A stretch of 64,000 bases of DNA from Imbricaverruca yamaguchii (taxonomy: Eukaryota > Arthropoda > Thecostraca > Neoverrucidae). This document shows positions 44,826-54,640 of the stretch, piece after piece. Location: positions 5,570,501 through 5,634,500 of the forward strand of contig JAOTOL010001660.1 of assembly GCA_034440575.1 (NCBI GenBank), in the 5' to 3' direction. The notes under the pieces were generated by a model, which was not told the origin of the DNA, searched no databases, and worked only from the letters and a program-made list of their open reading frames with translations. The position numbers were made by a program, and so were the translations under genes. The first letter of the stretch is position 1; every line of letters begins with the position of its first letter.

Positions 44826-45810
44826 TCCGCGCCGTCTCTCCGGTCAGATCCCCACATCCCGTCTTTGGGGGGATATTAACCCCTCCCCTAAAATCCAAAC
44901 TAAGCGTCGCACGCAAACGAGAGGTATCACCGGAAAGCGTTCGACGAGTAGGGTCCGGATCCAGCCCTGAAAACAATTTTCCCCCAAAAGTGACGTCACT
45001 AGGGGGCTAGACTCCCGACTTTTCACGACTTACACTGTTTTTGGCTCTGTGGAGTTCATTTTAGGGATATTTGGGAAGAAAGAAAATATTCGGAATCAGA
45101 AAAGGACAGCGAAATCGACCATGAAAATAACAAATTTTTCGCCCACAAAAAAAAAAAATATTTTCTTGAAACTTCAAAATTAAGTTTTCACGTTTTCTTT
45201 AATTTTCCTTTTCCAATGGGTAGAGCAGACCGAGAAACGTTCGAAGTCAACTTGCCCTAAACAAAAAGATTACCTTGGCCAGAATTTCCTATTTGAATTG
45301 CAATAGGCAAAATTATATGTAGTAAAAAACGGGGAAAAATGAAAATCCCTCTCGTACGTTTAGTTGCATCCCTAAAGATAATGAAACGCTGAAAGTTTAA
45401 GTAACATATCTGTATCCGTTAAAGCGTGATGGGTGGTTAAACTTTTTTGGAGGTGACCTCACTTGACCTAGACTAACTCGTTGACCTTAGGTGAACAGAC
45501 TTCAAAATTTTGAACCGGCATACCAAATTGATGTAGGAAAAGGTATGCCAAATTTTGGCTTGCTGCCGCGCGCCGTTCGTCCAATATCCGCGAAAGGGGA
45601 CGAGTAGCCTAGGGGTAAGTTGCTCGCCTCATAATAGAAAGGTTGTGGGTTCGAGTCTCACCTGTCGCTACTCTTCGCCTGTGACCAATCGGCGTGAGAG
45701 ATTGGCGACGCTACATGACTCAAGGGTCGATGTGTCGTAAAACCAATAACCAATATCCGCGAAAAAAACCTGAGGGGGCGGTTCAAGATCCCCACCCGAA
45801 ACGGGACGGG
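44826..45810. mobile_element. piggyBac-like MITE with TTAA sites and a nested SINE
   Basis: TCCGCGCCGTC to ACGGGACGGG between TTAA at 44822-44825 and 45811-45814. Interrupted by the SINE at 45596-45749. Confidence 0.8.
45596..45749 (+). mobile_element. tRNA-derived SINE, perfect 15-bp TSD
   Basis: GGGGACGAGTAGCCTAGGGG head to AAAACCAATAA tail, flanked by CCAATATCCGCGAAA at 45581-45595 and 45750-45764. Defines the family's exact ends: 154 bp. Confidence 0.93.
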
Positions 45811-45887
45811 TTAAATCCGCTGCATATGAACTGCAAGTTACACAATTTATTTTGCCCACTTCAGGACCGAATTAACACCTCCGGAAG

Positions 45888-46204
45888 CCAAAAAGGATTA
45901 CGGCCCTGGCCGATTTCGCTCTCGTTTCCTCATTCCAAACAAATCGCTTTTTTCATATATCCCCAAAATTAACTCCCCAGAGCCACGAACACAATGCAAG
46001 TCATGAAAAGTCCCGAAAATACAGCCCCCTGTGACCTCACTTCGCGGAAATTGTTTTGGGGGTGGACCCGGACCCTACTCGTCGAGCGGTTTCCGATGAC
46101 CTCTTTCGTTTTCGTGCGATGCTCGAGTTCGGATTTTAGAGGGTGGTTATTACCCCCTCCCCCGAGACGGGATGCGAGGATCTGACCGGAAAGGCGGCGC
46201 GCGC
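45888..46204. mobile_element. piggyBac-like MITE fragment, reverse
   Basis: Matches the GCGCCGTC end region and the conserved GTGACGTCA/CCTCTTTCGTTTTCG block of the full copies. Truncated. Confidence 0.65.
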
Positions 46205-46609
46205 TAAAGTATGCAGCAGGTTCATCCGGCAGAAATCAATAGAAGGGAAGATAGGAGCATTCTGACAAGTACCCTGAATATATTTCGCACGCTAACCTTG
46301 AAGTAACTGGAAAGATGGATAACCTCACGTAGGTTTCTATTGTGGTTGTAACACCAGCGAACTTATATCTAGGGAGGCGACAACTTCGCCCACATACCAC
46401 CCCAGGGTTATCCTAGCCGTCGGCGGTGGCGGGTGCGGCTCATCGGCGCACGCACTAGTGACGGCCGGGCCGTTCGCGCCTGTCGGACAGTGCTCGAGAA
46501 CATTCGCGGGCGCGTCTTCAGTTCCGTCCTCACACTGACACGACTCGCGGCCCGGCGTCCCAGTGTATTAATTAGCGCGCGCCGTCAGCCCGCACACACA
46601 CCGGCCGCG

Positions 46610-46759
46610 TCACTTGTCGTCGGGCTGCTTGTAGACGAGCGTGGTGTAGCACTTGCCGCAGTACTGCCGGTCGTGCATGGAGGCCATGAACACGCCGGCA
46701 CCGCACGACTCGGCCGGACACTCGCGCCGCAGACGGCTGATCTTGCCGTTCTCATCCAC
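46610..46759 (-). CDS. RpS27A: RpS27A exon 3: zinc-finger half of S27a
   Basis: [19 protein letters not shown] to YKQPDDK and stop at 46610. Confidence 0.95.
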   Translation of the reverse strand: MDENGKISRLRRECPAESCGAGVFMASMHDRQYCGKCYTTLVYKQPDDK

Positions 46760-48348
46760 CTGGCGGACGACGACAGAGTTACCGGTATAGGCGGCGCCAC
46801 CCACGGCGGCGTTCACCCAGACATGTTGACACAAGGCTGTTGTCAATTGAGACTGGTGTATCTGGTGTAGAACATCTGGTATAGAAGGGTATAGGTGATG
46901 GACGTCACGGACAATGCGACAGATCAACAGACGGACATCACCTTCCAATCGCGACGCCACTTTCAGGGCCCACCACTGTCCTATAATCAACTATGCCCTT
47001 CTCTTGCATTAAGAATTGTGAACGAATTTTAGTTTAAAACTTAGTGTCTCTTCATCTGGAATGCACCCAAGTCAGTGCATCTGCTTGATACTACTAACAT
47101 GCAAAGTAACGCAAGTACACTGTATCATTCGAGCTCGCTAGCACCAACAATTTATCCACAGATCTCCCTTTCGTTAGTTATTTGAGTTTAGGGGCACTTC
47201 GACCAATCAGATCTCCCTTTCAAAGTATTAACTATTCAGCATCAAGGTGAATGAAAACAACACCTGAGCTATTTTATCATACATACCACCTTAAAGTGGC
47301 TAAATTATAACCAGGAGCTACTGTCGTTGAGGAACAAAATACGCTTCAAGATAATTGCACTACTTTCGTCAATTCAATTATTCCACCCTTTTCTGCCATT
47401 ATGTTCAGCCAGTTGCTGCCAATCCTACCCAGCACCTACCTTGTAGTATTTAAGCACAGCCAGCTTGACCTTCTTATGCTTGTGCTTGATCTTCTTGGGT
47501 GTTGTGTAGTTCTTCTTCTTGCGCTTCTTGCCACCACCAAGCAGCCTCAGGGAAATGTACAGGGTTGACTCCTTCTGCACGTCACATTCGGCCAGCGTGC
47601 AGTCGTCCTGCAGAATGTGACCTGTGCAGCGCAGTCTCAGGTCACCGGTGGCAGGAAGCTGTTCTCCATGTTGACTGGGGTACCGGGTGAGCCAGTCACC
47701 AGCACACGTGGCGCAGTTATTGGTCCGAGGGCACTGGGACGGGTTGTCATTCGGAACAACCGTTGTGACGATGCACTTGGCATAGTTTAAGCTTACTTTG
47801 CTATGATGTATGATACTTGGAATAAATTCAAATTATCCCGTGAGAAATCCGACAGGTCACATACATCTTTTTTGCATTTCTGGATTCATAGTCCGACATT
47901 TCTGGGTTCATCTGGAACCAAACTGGCAGGTGCAGCGCCAAGCAATTTGATACAAATTCCAGAGATAGTGTCATGAAGGTAGTACTAGCCTCGATCAGCT
48001 GCCTGATGCTCCGACTATATTGATCACTTCTTACGATAACGTTTGCTGAAAATCATACAAAAAGCTGTTTAGGTATGATCGGCCAGCTGAAGCTGATCCG
48101 TTAGTTATTAGGGTTTTAAGACGCATCAACTGCAGTGGTTATACAGCGCCCATCTGAAGCTGATCCGGAGTGATGTTGAAACAATCCTCCGACTCGGCGA
48201 GGCACGCACCAGCGAAGGTGACGATCTGGTCATCGCAGGGCACGTTGTCCCGCTCCTCGATCACCCGCTTCACGGCTCGGACTGTGTCCAGAGGCTCGAA
48301 CTCGAGCGTGGACGTCTCATTGTTGACGTTTTGAACGAATATCTGCAT
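46610..48348 (-). CDS. RpS27A: RpS27A: diverged ubiquitin-like moiety fused to ribosomal protein S27a
   Basis: Exons 48210-48348, 47440-47621 and 46610-46759 join (phases 1 and 0) into 156 residues, the standard length. The S27a part is near-canonical: [22 protein letters not shown], and a Cys4 zinc finger ([15 protein letters not shown]). It is a 40S subunit protein released from the fusion by a deubiquitinase. The first 76 residues end LRLLGG and align to ubiquitin without gaps, but only about 37 of 76 are identical. Lys6, 11, 29, 33 and 48 are replaced, Lys27 and 63 kept, Ile44 is Thr and Val70 is Ser. The frame and splice sites are intact, so this is not simple decay. An AG after a pyrimidine run 12 bp before the ATG suggests a 5'-UTR intron, usual in this gene. 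Confidence 0.93.
47015..47271. repeat. 257-bp segment, identical inverted copy at 54181-54437
   Basis: Lies in RpS27A intron 2. Every base compared matches the reverse complement of 54181-54437, including a nested miniature retroposon and its TSD. Confidence 0.93.
47173..47207 (-). mobile_element. Miniature retroposon (5'-truncated), 14-bp TSD
   Basis: GTTAGTTATTTGAG, TTTAGGGGCACTTCGACC; flanked by CAGATCTCCCTTTC on both sides. Confidence 0.85.
47440..47621 (-). CDS. RpS27A: RpS27A exon 2: end of ubiquitin-like part and basic S27a start
   Basis: [19 protein letters not shown] to LRLLGG, then [13 protein letters not shown] and LAVLKYYK before GTAGGT. Confidence 0.92.
48101..48153 (-). mobile_element. 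Miniature retroposon, 14-bp TSD
   Basis: In RpS27A intron 1, about 55 bp past the exon 1 donor. TTAGTTATTAGGG, CATCAACTGCAG, ATACAGCGCCC; flanked by CTGAAGCTGATCCG at 48087-48100 and 48154-48167. Confidence 0.88.
48210..48348 (-). CDS. RpS27A: RpS27A exon 1: ubiquitin-like residues 1-46
   Basis: ATG at 48348; [10 protein letters not shown] to QIVTFA, plus one base before the donor GTGCGT. Reading through would give an unrelated tail and a stop. Confidence 0.92.
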
Positions 48349-48445
48349 CTTGGCAGACCTCTGAAACGTACGTATCAATGTCAGACGAACTTCCGGGAGA
48401 TGGGGAGATGGCGCCAGCTCGTCAAGCCAATTGAGCGGAGAGTCG

Positions 48446-48510
48446 ATTGATTATTGATTGATTATTTTGGCTTAAGTGAGCTCCGACTGAGGTCATTTAG
48501 CGCCCATAGA
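48446..48510 (-). mobile_element. Miniature retroposon, imperfect flanks
   Basis: GATTATTTTGGCTTAAG, GGTCATTTAGCGCCC. Flanks GAGCGGAGAGTCG and GAGCAGAGTCG may be a decayed TSD. Confidence 0.6.
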
Positions 48511-48817
48511 GAGCAGAGTCGGTCAGGATGATTGCCCAGAGACTCGCTGTATTAGTTACACCACCTGGCCCGGCTCTACGCGGATGAAAGTTCCTTCCGC
48601 TTAACTATCATCTTGGTATTCCAACAACAAAAACTCTGCCTGCAACAAAGGCCATCACAACAGAATACAGATACTATTCACCTGTATTCTTATGATCGAT
48701 ACCTTCGGATATCCATTGGTTTCTGTCAGAAGCCACAGGCGAGTAAAATCCAGCTTTCGCCACCAACATAGATCCGTGCATTCCATCGAGCATCTGACAC
48801 ACTATCTAAAAACACGT

Positions 48818-48860
48818 CCGTGGTGGTAGATGTGTTTTAGGGCGCGTCGACTGCGTTGAT
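48818..48860 (-). mobile_element. Miniature retroposon, 11-bp TSD
   Basis: GTTTTAGGGCGCGTCGACTG core flanked by TAAAAACACGT at 48807-48817 and 48861-48871. Confidence 0.75.
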
Positions 48861-48887
48861 TAAAAACACGTAGGACAAGTTTATATT

Positions 48888-48893
48888 TTTATT
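48888..48893 (-). terminator. AATAAA polyadenylation signal for NSA2
   Basis: About 230 bp after the NSA2 stop on the minus strand; the only AATAAA near it. Confidence 0.65.
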
Positions 48894-49120
48894 CACATTG
48901 GGCGCATCACAGGTAGTCAACCAATCAATGGCAGCAGGATGGCATGCGAGCGGGCGCATGACGGTGATGGATCCCAGCACTATACCAAGCACGACCGAGC
49001 CCGCAGCCACTGCGTACAACGGAAGATCGCATACGGCGGGCACGCGGCCCGTTCCAGCACACGTGTATTCTCGGCAGGCCGTAAAGTTCATGTAGCACAC
49101 CCACGTCGAAACAGTGTGGG

Positions 49121-49903
49121 TTATACCAGCAGCACTGCGTTAATGCAGCCGTCGTTCTCCGGGTTGTTGGTGACCTGAGCGTACTTTCCCCACACCACCT
49201 TGCCGCCTTGCGTCACCAGTCCCAGTTCGCTGATGTTCACCTCTATCACGGTGCCCTTGGTGATGACGCCCAGACTCGTGTACATCACACTGCTGGGGTT
49301 CTTCTTGACGCCGATGATGGGCAGACAGAACGTGGCCTTCAGCTCCGGGTGCGTCACGTGCGCCTTCTTGAAGCGCAGCGCCATTGGCCGGATGAACCGT
49401 TCAAACTTGGGCGGCTTGCGCGTGAAGCCCTCGCCCACGAACGTCACCTTGGTTACCATCCGCTTCCACGCCTTATTCTTCCGCTTGCCAGTCTTGATCA
49501 CCTTGAACACCTCAGCCTCGGACTGTGCTTTGACCTTGGGCAGCGGTACCTCCCACTTGCCGGCCTTCTCCTTCCGTTTCTGTTTGATCATGTTGCTGAG
49601 TATCTTGGCATGGCTCTGGCCCTCGCGGTCCAGCAGGTATGGGGGCACAGCGCCATCCGGGGTCTTCTCAGCATCCTTCTTCTTGGTCTTCTTCTCCTGA
49701 TGTGCCCGCAGCGTCTTCTTCATCTGGATCTTCTCCGACATGCGCTCCTTGTTGAAGATCTTCGCCTTGAGGCCGCGCAACTTGTGCGCCTTCTGAGCGC
49801 GAACTCGCGGCTCTCGAGCCTCCTTCTTGCGAAGGCGCTCGTGGTAGTCCATGCGGTACCCATGCCGCTTGCGGTGCAGCTCGATGTGTTCATTCTGAGG
49901 CAT
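49121..49903 (-). CDS. NSA2: NSA2 ribosome biogenesis factor, intronless
   Basis: 260 residues, exactly the vertebrate length. Nucleolar protein of the S8e-like superfamily, required for 27S pre-rRNA processing in the 60S pathway. Seen: N-terminal [16 protein letters not shown], basic middle, [30 protein letters not shown], then the S8e-like C-terminus [20 protein letters not shown] and [15 protein letters not shown]. The start is taken at MPQNE (ATG 49903) because the family begins there and the context is GCCACCATG. An in-frame ATG 36 bp upstream would add a non-conserved extension. Its orientation is the same as RpS27A, which lies 0.8 kb downstream. Lack of introns could be ancestral or a retrocopy; no poly(A) tract or TSD supports the latter. 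Confidence 0.96.
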   Translation of the reverse strand: MPQNEHIELHRKRHGYRMDYHERLRKKEAREPRVRAQKAHKLRGLKAKIFNKERMSEKIQMKKTLRAHQEKKTKKKDAEKTPDGAVPPYLLDREGQSHAKILSNMIKQKRKEKAGKWEVPLPKVKAQSEAEVFKVIKTGKRKNKAWKRMVTKVTFVGEGFTRKPPKFERFIRPMALRFKKAHVTHPELKATFCLPIIGVKKNPSSVMYTSLGVITKGTVIEVNISELGLVTQGGKVVWGKYAQVTNNPENDGCINAVLLV

Positions 49904-49934
49904 GGTGGCAGGGCGGATGTGCCGCGACGGCGCG

Positions 49935-49998
49935 TGCACACACCAGCTGCCCCTGCGAAGCAGGTGACGCCAGTGTCAGAGGGCAGCTGGTGTGTGCA
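49935..49998. promoter_or_regulatory. Perfect 18-bp inverted repeat upstream of NSA2
   Basis: TGCACACACCAGCTGCCC at 49935-49952 and its exact complement at 49981-49998, 28-bp spacer, 32-95 bp before the ATG. It would form a hairpin in the 5' leader or mark a protein-binding palindrome. Role unknown. Confidence 0.6.
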
Positions 49999-51054
49999 TG
50001 CTGCCAGCTGGAACAAAACGCAGCTACACCTAGCAATGTCTGGACTTAATTTCTTTTAAAGTGGAGGGTGAGCCAGACGTACATAGGTAAAAATATGTCA
50101 GCAATACTGCATATTAAATGGAAAAGTGAGAAAAATAGCAAGCTGTTAGTAGGGCTCAGTTTATCCAAGGACGTAAATCGTCATATTGTGGCGACCAATT
50201 TTTACCACACAAAAAAAACCGGTGAAAACAGGCACACAATTGGTAGAATCCTGTGACACTTTTCACTCAGATTTCAGATCTACAAGAAATACAAACAGTA
50301 ACAGTATGTCATATCTGAAAATGGTTAAGAAATGTACTTGAAGAAATTACCAGGAAAAATGTAAGGAGTATGGACATGCAAGTATTTACTATTGGTGAGA
50401 ACTACAAGAATAGGTTTGGTGAGAAAATACTTCCAACTTTAATTGTTAGCAAAACGTTTATATGACAATAGCATTAAACTGAAGTGATGTATAAAAAATG
50501 GATTAATTATTGAAGTTGATGCAGTCATACTTCATGGAGGTGAACATTGTTTGAAGAGGTCAAAGCACTTCAGATACTGGTTTCCATATACATTTTGGAA
50601 TTCCAGAGCAATTACATTTATTATTGTGAAACTAATTTTTGTAGAGTGGAGTACAGCAGATGACACCAAAGCCCACAATGGTATTGTAAAATATGCAGGA
50701 GTCCCAAAGGCATTCAAGCATGCAACAAATGCTGTCGACAGGCCTGTTCCACCACATTCATCTGAAATAGATTCAGCATCCATTTCCTCCACTGGCCATT
50801 CCCGTGCCTCAGCCATAATTGGTTTACCCTCATCCAAGTCCACCGGACGAGAAAAACCTATTCCGGCTGGTCGGTGGTGAGGGAAGGAATACGGGAAATA
50901 TGCAACAATGGTGGTATTCAACATTTTTTTACAACCTGGCTCTGGCCAGGAGCAGTCATTGGGTTGTATATGCCACACCTTTATTTTATAACTGTTTTTT
51001 GGAAGAAATCCAAGAGACATGGGATACATGATGATATGAGCAGTCACCCGTTTT

Positions 51055-51518
51055 CAGGGTTAAAATATTGGTTTTTCATTAGGTGTGAGATGTCGAAACA
51101 AGCACAGTAGGATGTCGAAATTTGACATGGAATTAATGACATTTAAAGGACTCTTGGTGTCTTTAAGACTCAAATTTGAGCCAATGGTTTAGGCATTTAT
51201 GACTACCTGATTCATAATTTAGGAAGAGCTATATTCTGGATTAAGAGAATAATACCTATGCTACAAACTGGGATTGCATGCCATATTGCATCACAGATAA
51301 TCCCTTAACCTGAAATTGCATTGCAAAATGTTCTTGTATCACCATTCCTTATTGAGGGCATGACCATGGTACTTATAAACAACATACTGTTAGAAAGGAA
51401 ACATGAGGACTTCATAAGCACGCATGAAGGATCAGGATGTCGATTCTTCTTGAACAAGGTCAATTCGGTGTTCAAAAAGTGGCGTATTCCGCCCTATTTC
51501 ACGAATAATTTATCACTG
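51055..51518. mobile_element. hAT-like MITE family 1, perfect 8-bp TSD
   Basis: CAGGGTTAAAATATTGG to AATTTATCACTG, flanked by CCCGTTTT (51047-51054 and 51519-51526). 464 bp. 50060-51046 has no recognisable gene. Confidence 0.88.
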
Positions 51519-51665
51519 CCCGTTTTATGTCACCAACTACTTCGTCTACTTTGTCACCAACTACTTTGCTGTTTCCACATACATTTTGTCATTCCAGGAC
51601 ATAACTGTCACCCATGTTTTATGTCATCAATTATATGGCTACTTTGTCCCTAGCACACTTTGGGA

Positions 51666-51815
51666 CAGTGTAAAATAATTGACGATGTGACCTGGAAATT
51701 CAGTTAATGGAATTGTGCCATTTCATACTTGTTTTAGGTTTTTACGAGTTTGCCACAAGATGTATGGGCAGTCATCATGCACACGACTGCTAAATACTAT
51801 AAAATTAATCTGACT
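51666..51815. mobile_element. hAT-like MITE family 2 fragment
   Basis: CAGTGTAAAATAATT, CCTGGAAATTCAGTTAATGG; lacks the other end. Confidence 0.65.
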
Positions 51816-52009
51816 GAAGCAGTGTAGGATTTACATATTTTTTTCTTGGTAGTGGAGTACAAAATTTTTAGCTGGAGTACAAATTTTTTAGTTGGATTCC
51901 AAAAAATAGCTATGCACTTGGTGACAATTAGCCTTGTTTTAGTGGGAACGAAAACCAATGTTGCATTTTTGCATGCACAAACATCTTGGAAAACTAAACA
52001 ATAACAAAA

Positions 52010-52215
52010 ACTTTTGAGAAAGAAAAAAAAATGTTAAAAAAAAAAAAAAATTATTTTTTTTAAAAAAAAAAAAAAAATATTATTTTTTTTTTCTTGTAAT
52101 AAAAAAAAAAAAAAATATTTATAAATATTTAATTATAAATTAAAAAAATATTAAAAAAAAAAATTAAAGAAAGGGTTAATTAGGAAAAAAAAAAAAAAAA
52201 AAATAGAAAAAAACA

Positions 52216-52266
<51 letters not shown>

Positions 52267-52455
52267 TATAAATTCAAAAAAGTGGTGGGGTATTTTATAA
52301 AAAAAAAAAAAAAAAAAAAATATAAATAAAAAAGAAAAAATTTAAATAAAAAAAAAAAAAAAAATTATCAAAAGAAAAAAAAAAAAAAAAAAAAAACAAA
52401 TATTGGGGGAAAAAAACAAAAAAGAAAATATTTAAAAAAAAAATTTTAAAAAATA
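52010..52455. repeat. A-rich low-complexity tract
   Basis: About 440 bp of poly(A) runs broken by TTT, ATAT and short odd insertions. Could be a simple repeat or a badly resolved consensus. 52456-54120 shows no recognisable gene. Confidence 0.8.
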
Positions 52456-54180
52456 GTCCCACAATTAATGAGCCGAGTTCACCTGCGATTAATTTGAATT
52501 ATTGCTAACTTCCGTTGTTGTCCAAAATCTCAAGCACCCCAAAATGCATTTCATGACCCGGTCAACCTTTGAGCTATTCCGAGTTTGTGCGTATGATTTG
52601 CCACCAACACATAATACACAGCTCTGCCTCAGACCCCAAAATTGGCTGTGGTTAAATTATTAGTGAAGGACGAGGTTATAAGCCAACTTCATGAGCAATG
52701 GTAGAGAAAATGGTAACAAAAGTATACTTAATTCGATGCGAAGTTCACAAACTCACACCCGACAACCAAGACCGGCTCACAACGCACACCATTGTGAGCC
52801 GGCCTTGTGCACACCTGGCATAGCAAAAACCACGTGATGTGGATATGGATGGACTATTGTTTTGGAATACATGATGGTAACCATCATGCATTAAATTAGC
52901 GAAGGATGAGGTTATAAACAAACTTCAGGCGCAATGGTAGAGAAAATAATAACAAAAGCATACTTAATCCATGTTGACCAAGTCAATAAATATGGGTTTC
53001 GGAATATAGAATGGTTTAATAAAAATTATACTAAAACAGTCCGGCTAAAATAGTTTTATTCTCATCACCAAGAAGGATATTTTGCATGAAAAAGCTGAGG
53101 GAAGGAATTCAAACCCATTCTTATTCTCATTATAGTTCCTTCATGTACTTGTTTAGTTCATGTCTGGAATGTTTAGTTGAAGCAAGGATCGAGTTAGGAG
53201 TATCTAGAGCTGCCAGACGGGAGTATCTTTAAAGCCTCCCACGGTCGGTTTTATTTTTCTTCTTAGATAGAGCTGGTCGGATTCGCTAACTCAGCCCGAG
53301 AAGTACGACTCCTCATGGAGCGGGGAACAGGGAATGGGTCGGAGTAAATTTCGGAACATGTATTACGGACCCTTCACTGACACCGATGAACCCAAAATGT
53401 GGTTATATCTCAAGGCGCATGTTTATCTTCGCACACATTTACAAAAAATATGCGACAGTCATGCAAAAGTGCACAACTGACATTGGTTTCTTGGTGTTTC
53501 GGCCTCGGTGAACTTGCTTGCTCCGGGGCGGATTTTAGGAAATTTGAAGTGATTTTCTTGCATTGAACGGGATCATTGTGTCTAAAAAAGTTGTCCCTTT
53601 AACAAAACTACCTTCGATTGCGCATTTAAAGCATTTACTGGCGAAACCAGGCTTCAACTTTATACTCCGATTACACCAAGTACCCCTGGTTTTTCCAACT
53701 AGAGATTTCTGGTGCTTCTTGGCGAGTACTCCAGAGCAAGGCTATGGAACACCTCTAGGCACCAGCGCAAGTTTCCCAAGAGTATTATGGAATAGATATT
53801 CATTAATCTAAGTATGTTATATATCAAATAAAATATTGATAAATATTGAACCAATATTGAATAAATATTGAATTAATTATTGACTTTATTGACACTAATA
53901 TATCGTTTTTCACATATAAAGCGCCGACGTTGTGCGTAGCCGGTTTTAGTAAGGTTCTTTACGAATTTTAGCGCAACACCGACGGCTCATGCTCCGTCGT
54001 ATGTTTTATACTGCCTTTCAAGGATGTGTAGTGACGTTGGATGGTCGGGGCGCTGGGGTCGCGGAAACTGCTAGTTGTTGTCAGGTATGGACTTTTAGTG
54101 GTAGCACTCTACCAAGCAATGTTGTTCTTCGTTTTCCCTTCTGGAGTACAAAATATTTCATTTAGTCTATTTGATTGTTT

Positions 54181-54437
54181 TAGCTCAGGTGTTGTTTTCA
54201 TTCACCTTGATGCTGAATAGTTAATACTTTGAAAGGGAGATCTGATTGGTCGAAGTGCCCCTAAACTCAAATAACTAACGAAAGGGAGATCTGTGGATAA
54301 ATTGTTGGTGCTAGCGAGCTCGAATGATACAGTGTACTTGCGTTACTTTGCATGTTAGTAGTATCAAGCAGATGCACTGACTTGGGTGCATTCCAGATGA
54401 AGAGACACTAAGTTTTAAACTAAAATTCGTTCACAAT
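54181..54437. repeat. 257-bp inverted duplicate of 47015-47271
   Basis: Identical to the RpS27A intron 2 segment, reversed. Bounded on both sides by CTGGAGTACAAAAT (54140 and 54438). Confidence 0.93.
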
Positions 54438-54484
54438 CCTGGAGTACAAAATGTATTGGTATGCATGACACCAACAAACTCCAG

Positions 54485-54640
54485 TTTTTCCAACACTGGA
54501 CTGAAGTGAAAGTCATTCCGCTTTTTTAATCCTTAAGTGGTGATCCTTTATTTTCTTCCAATCTTTCACTATTCCGAAGCAACTTCTTTCTTCATCCACA
54601 CAGTTAATGGTGAAGTAATTTTAGTACACTGCTTTGGGAA
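54485..54640. mobile_element. hAT-like MITE family 2 fragment
   Basis: The reverse of the left part of 28015-28292 (CTTCTTTCTTCATCCACACA, AGTTAATGGTGAAGTAATTT). 54640-56160 is AT-rich without a recognised gene. Confidence 0.65.

Noticed and set aside
49208..50059. 283-codon plus-strand frame opposite NSA2
   Set aside because: Antisense shadow of the strongly conserved NSA2 frame.
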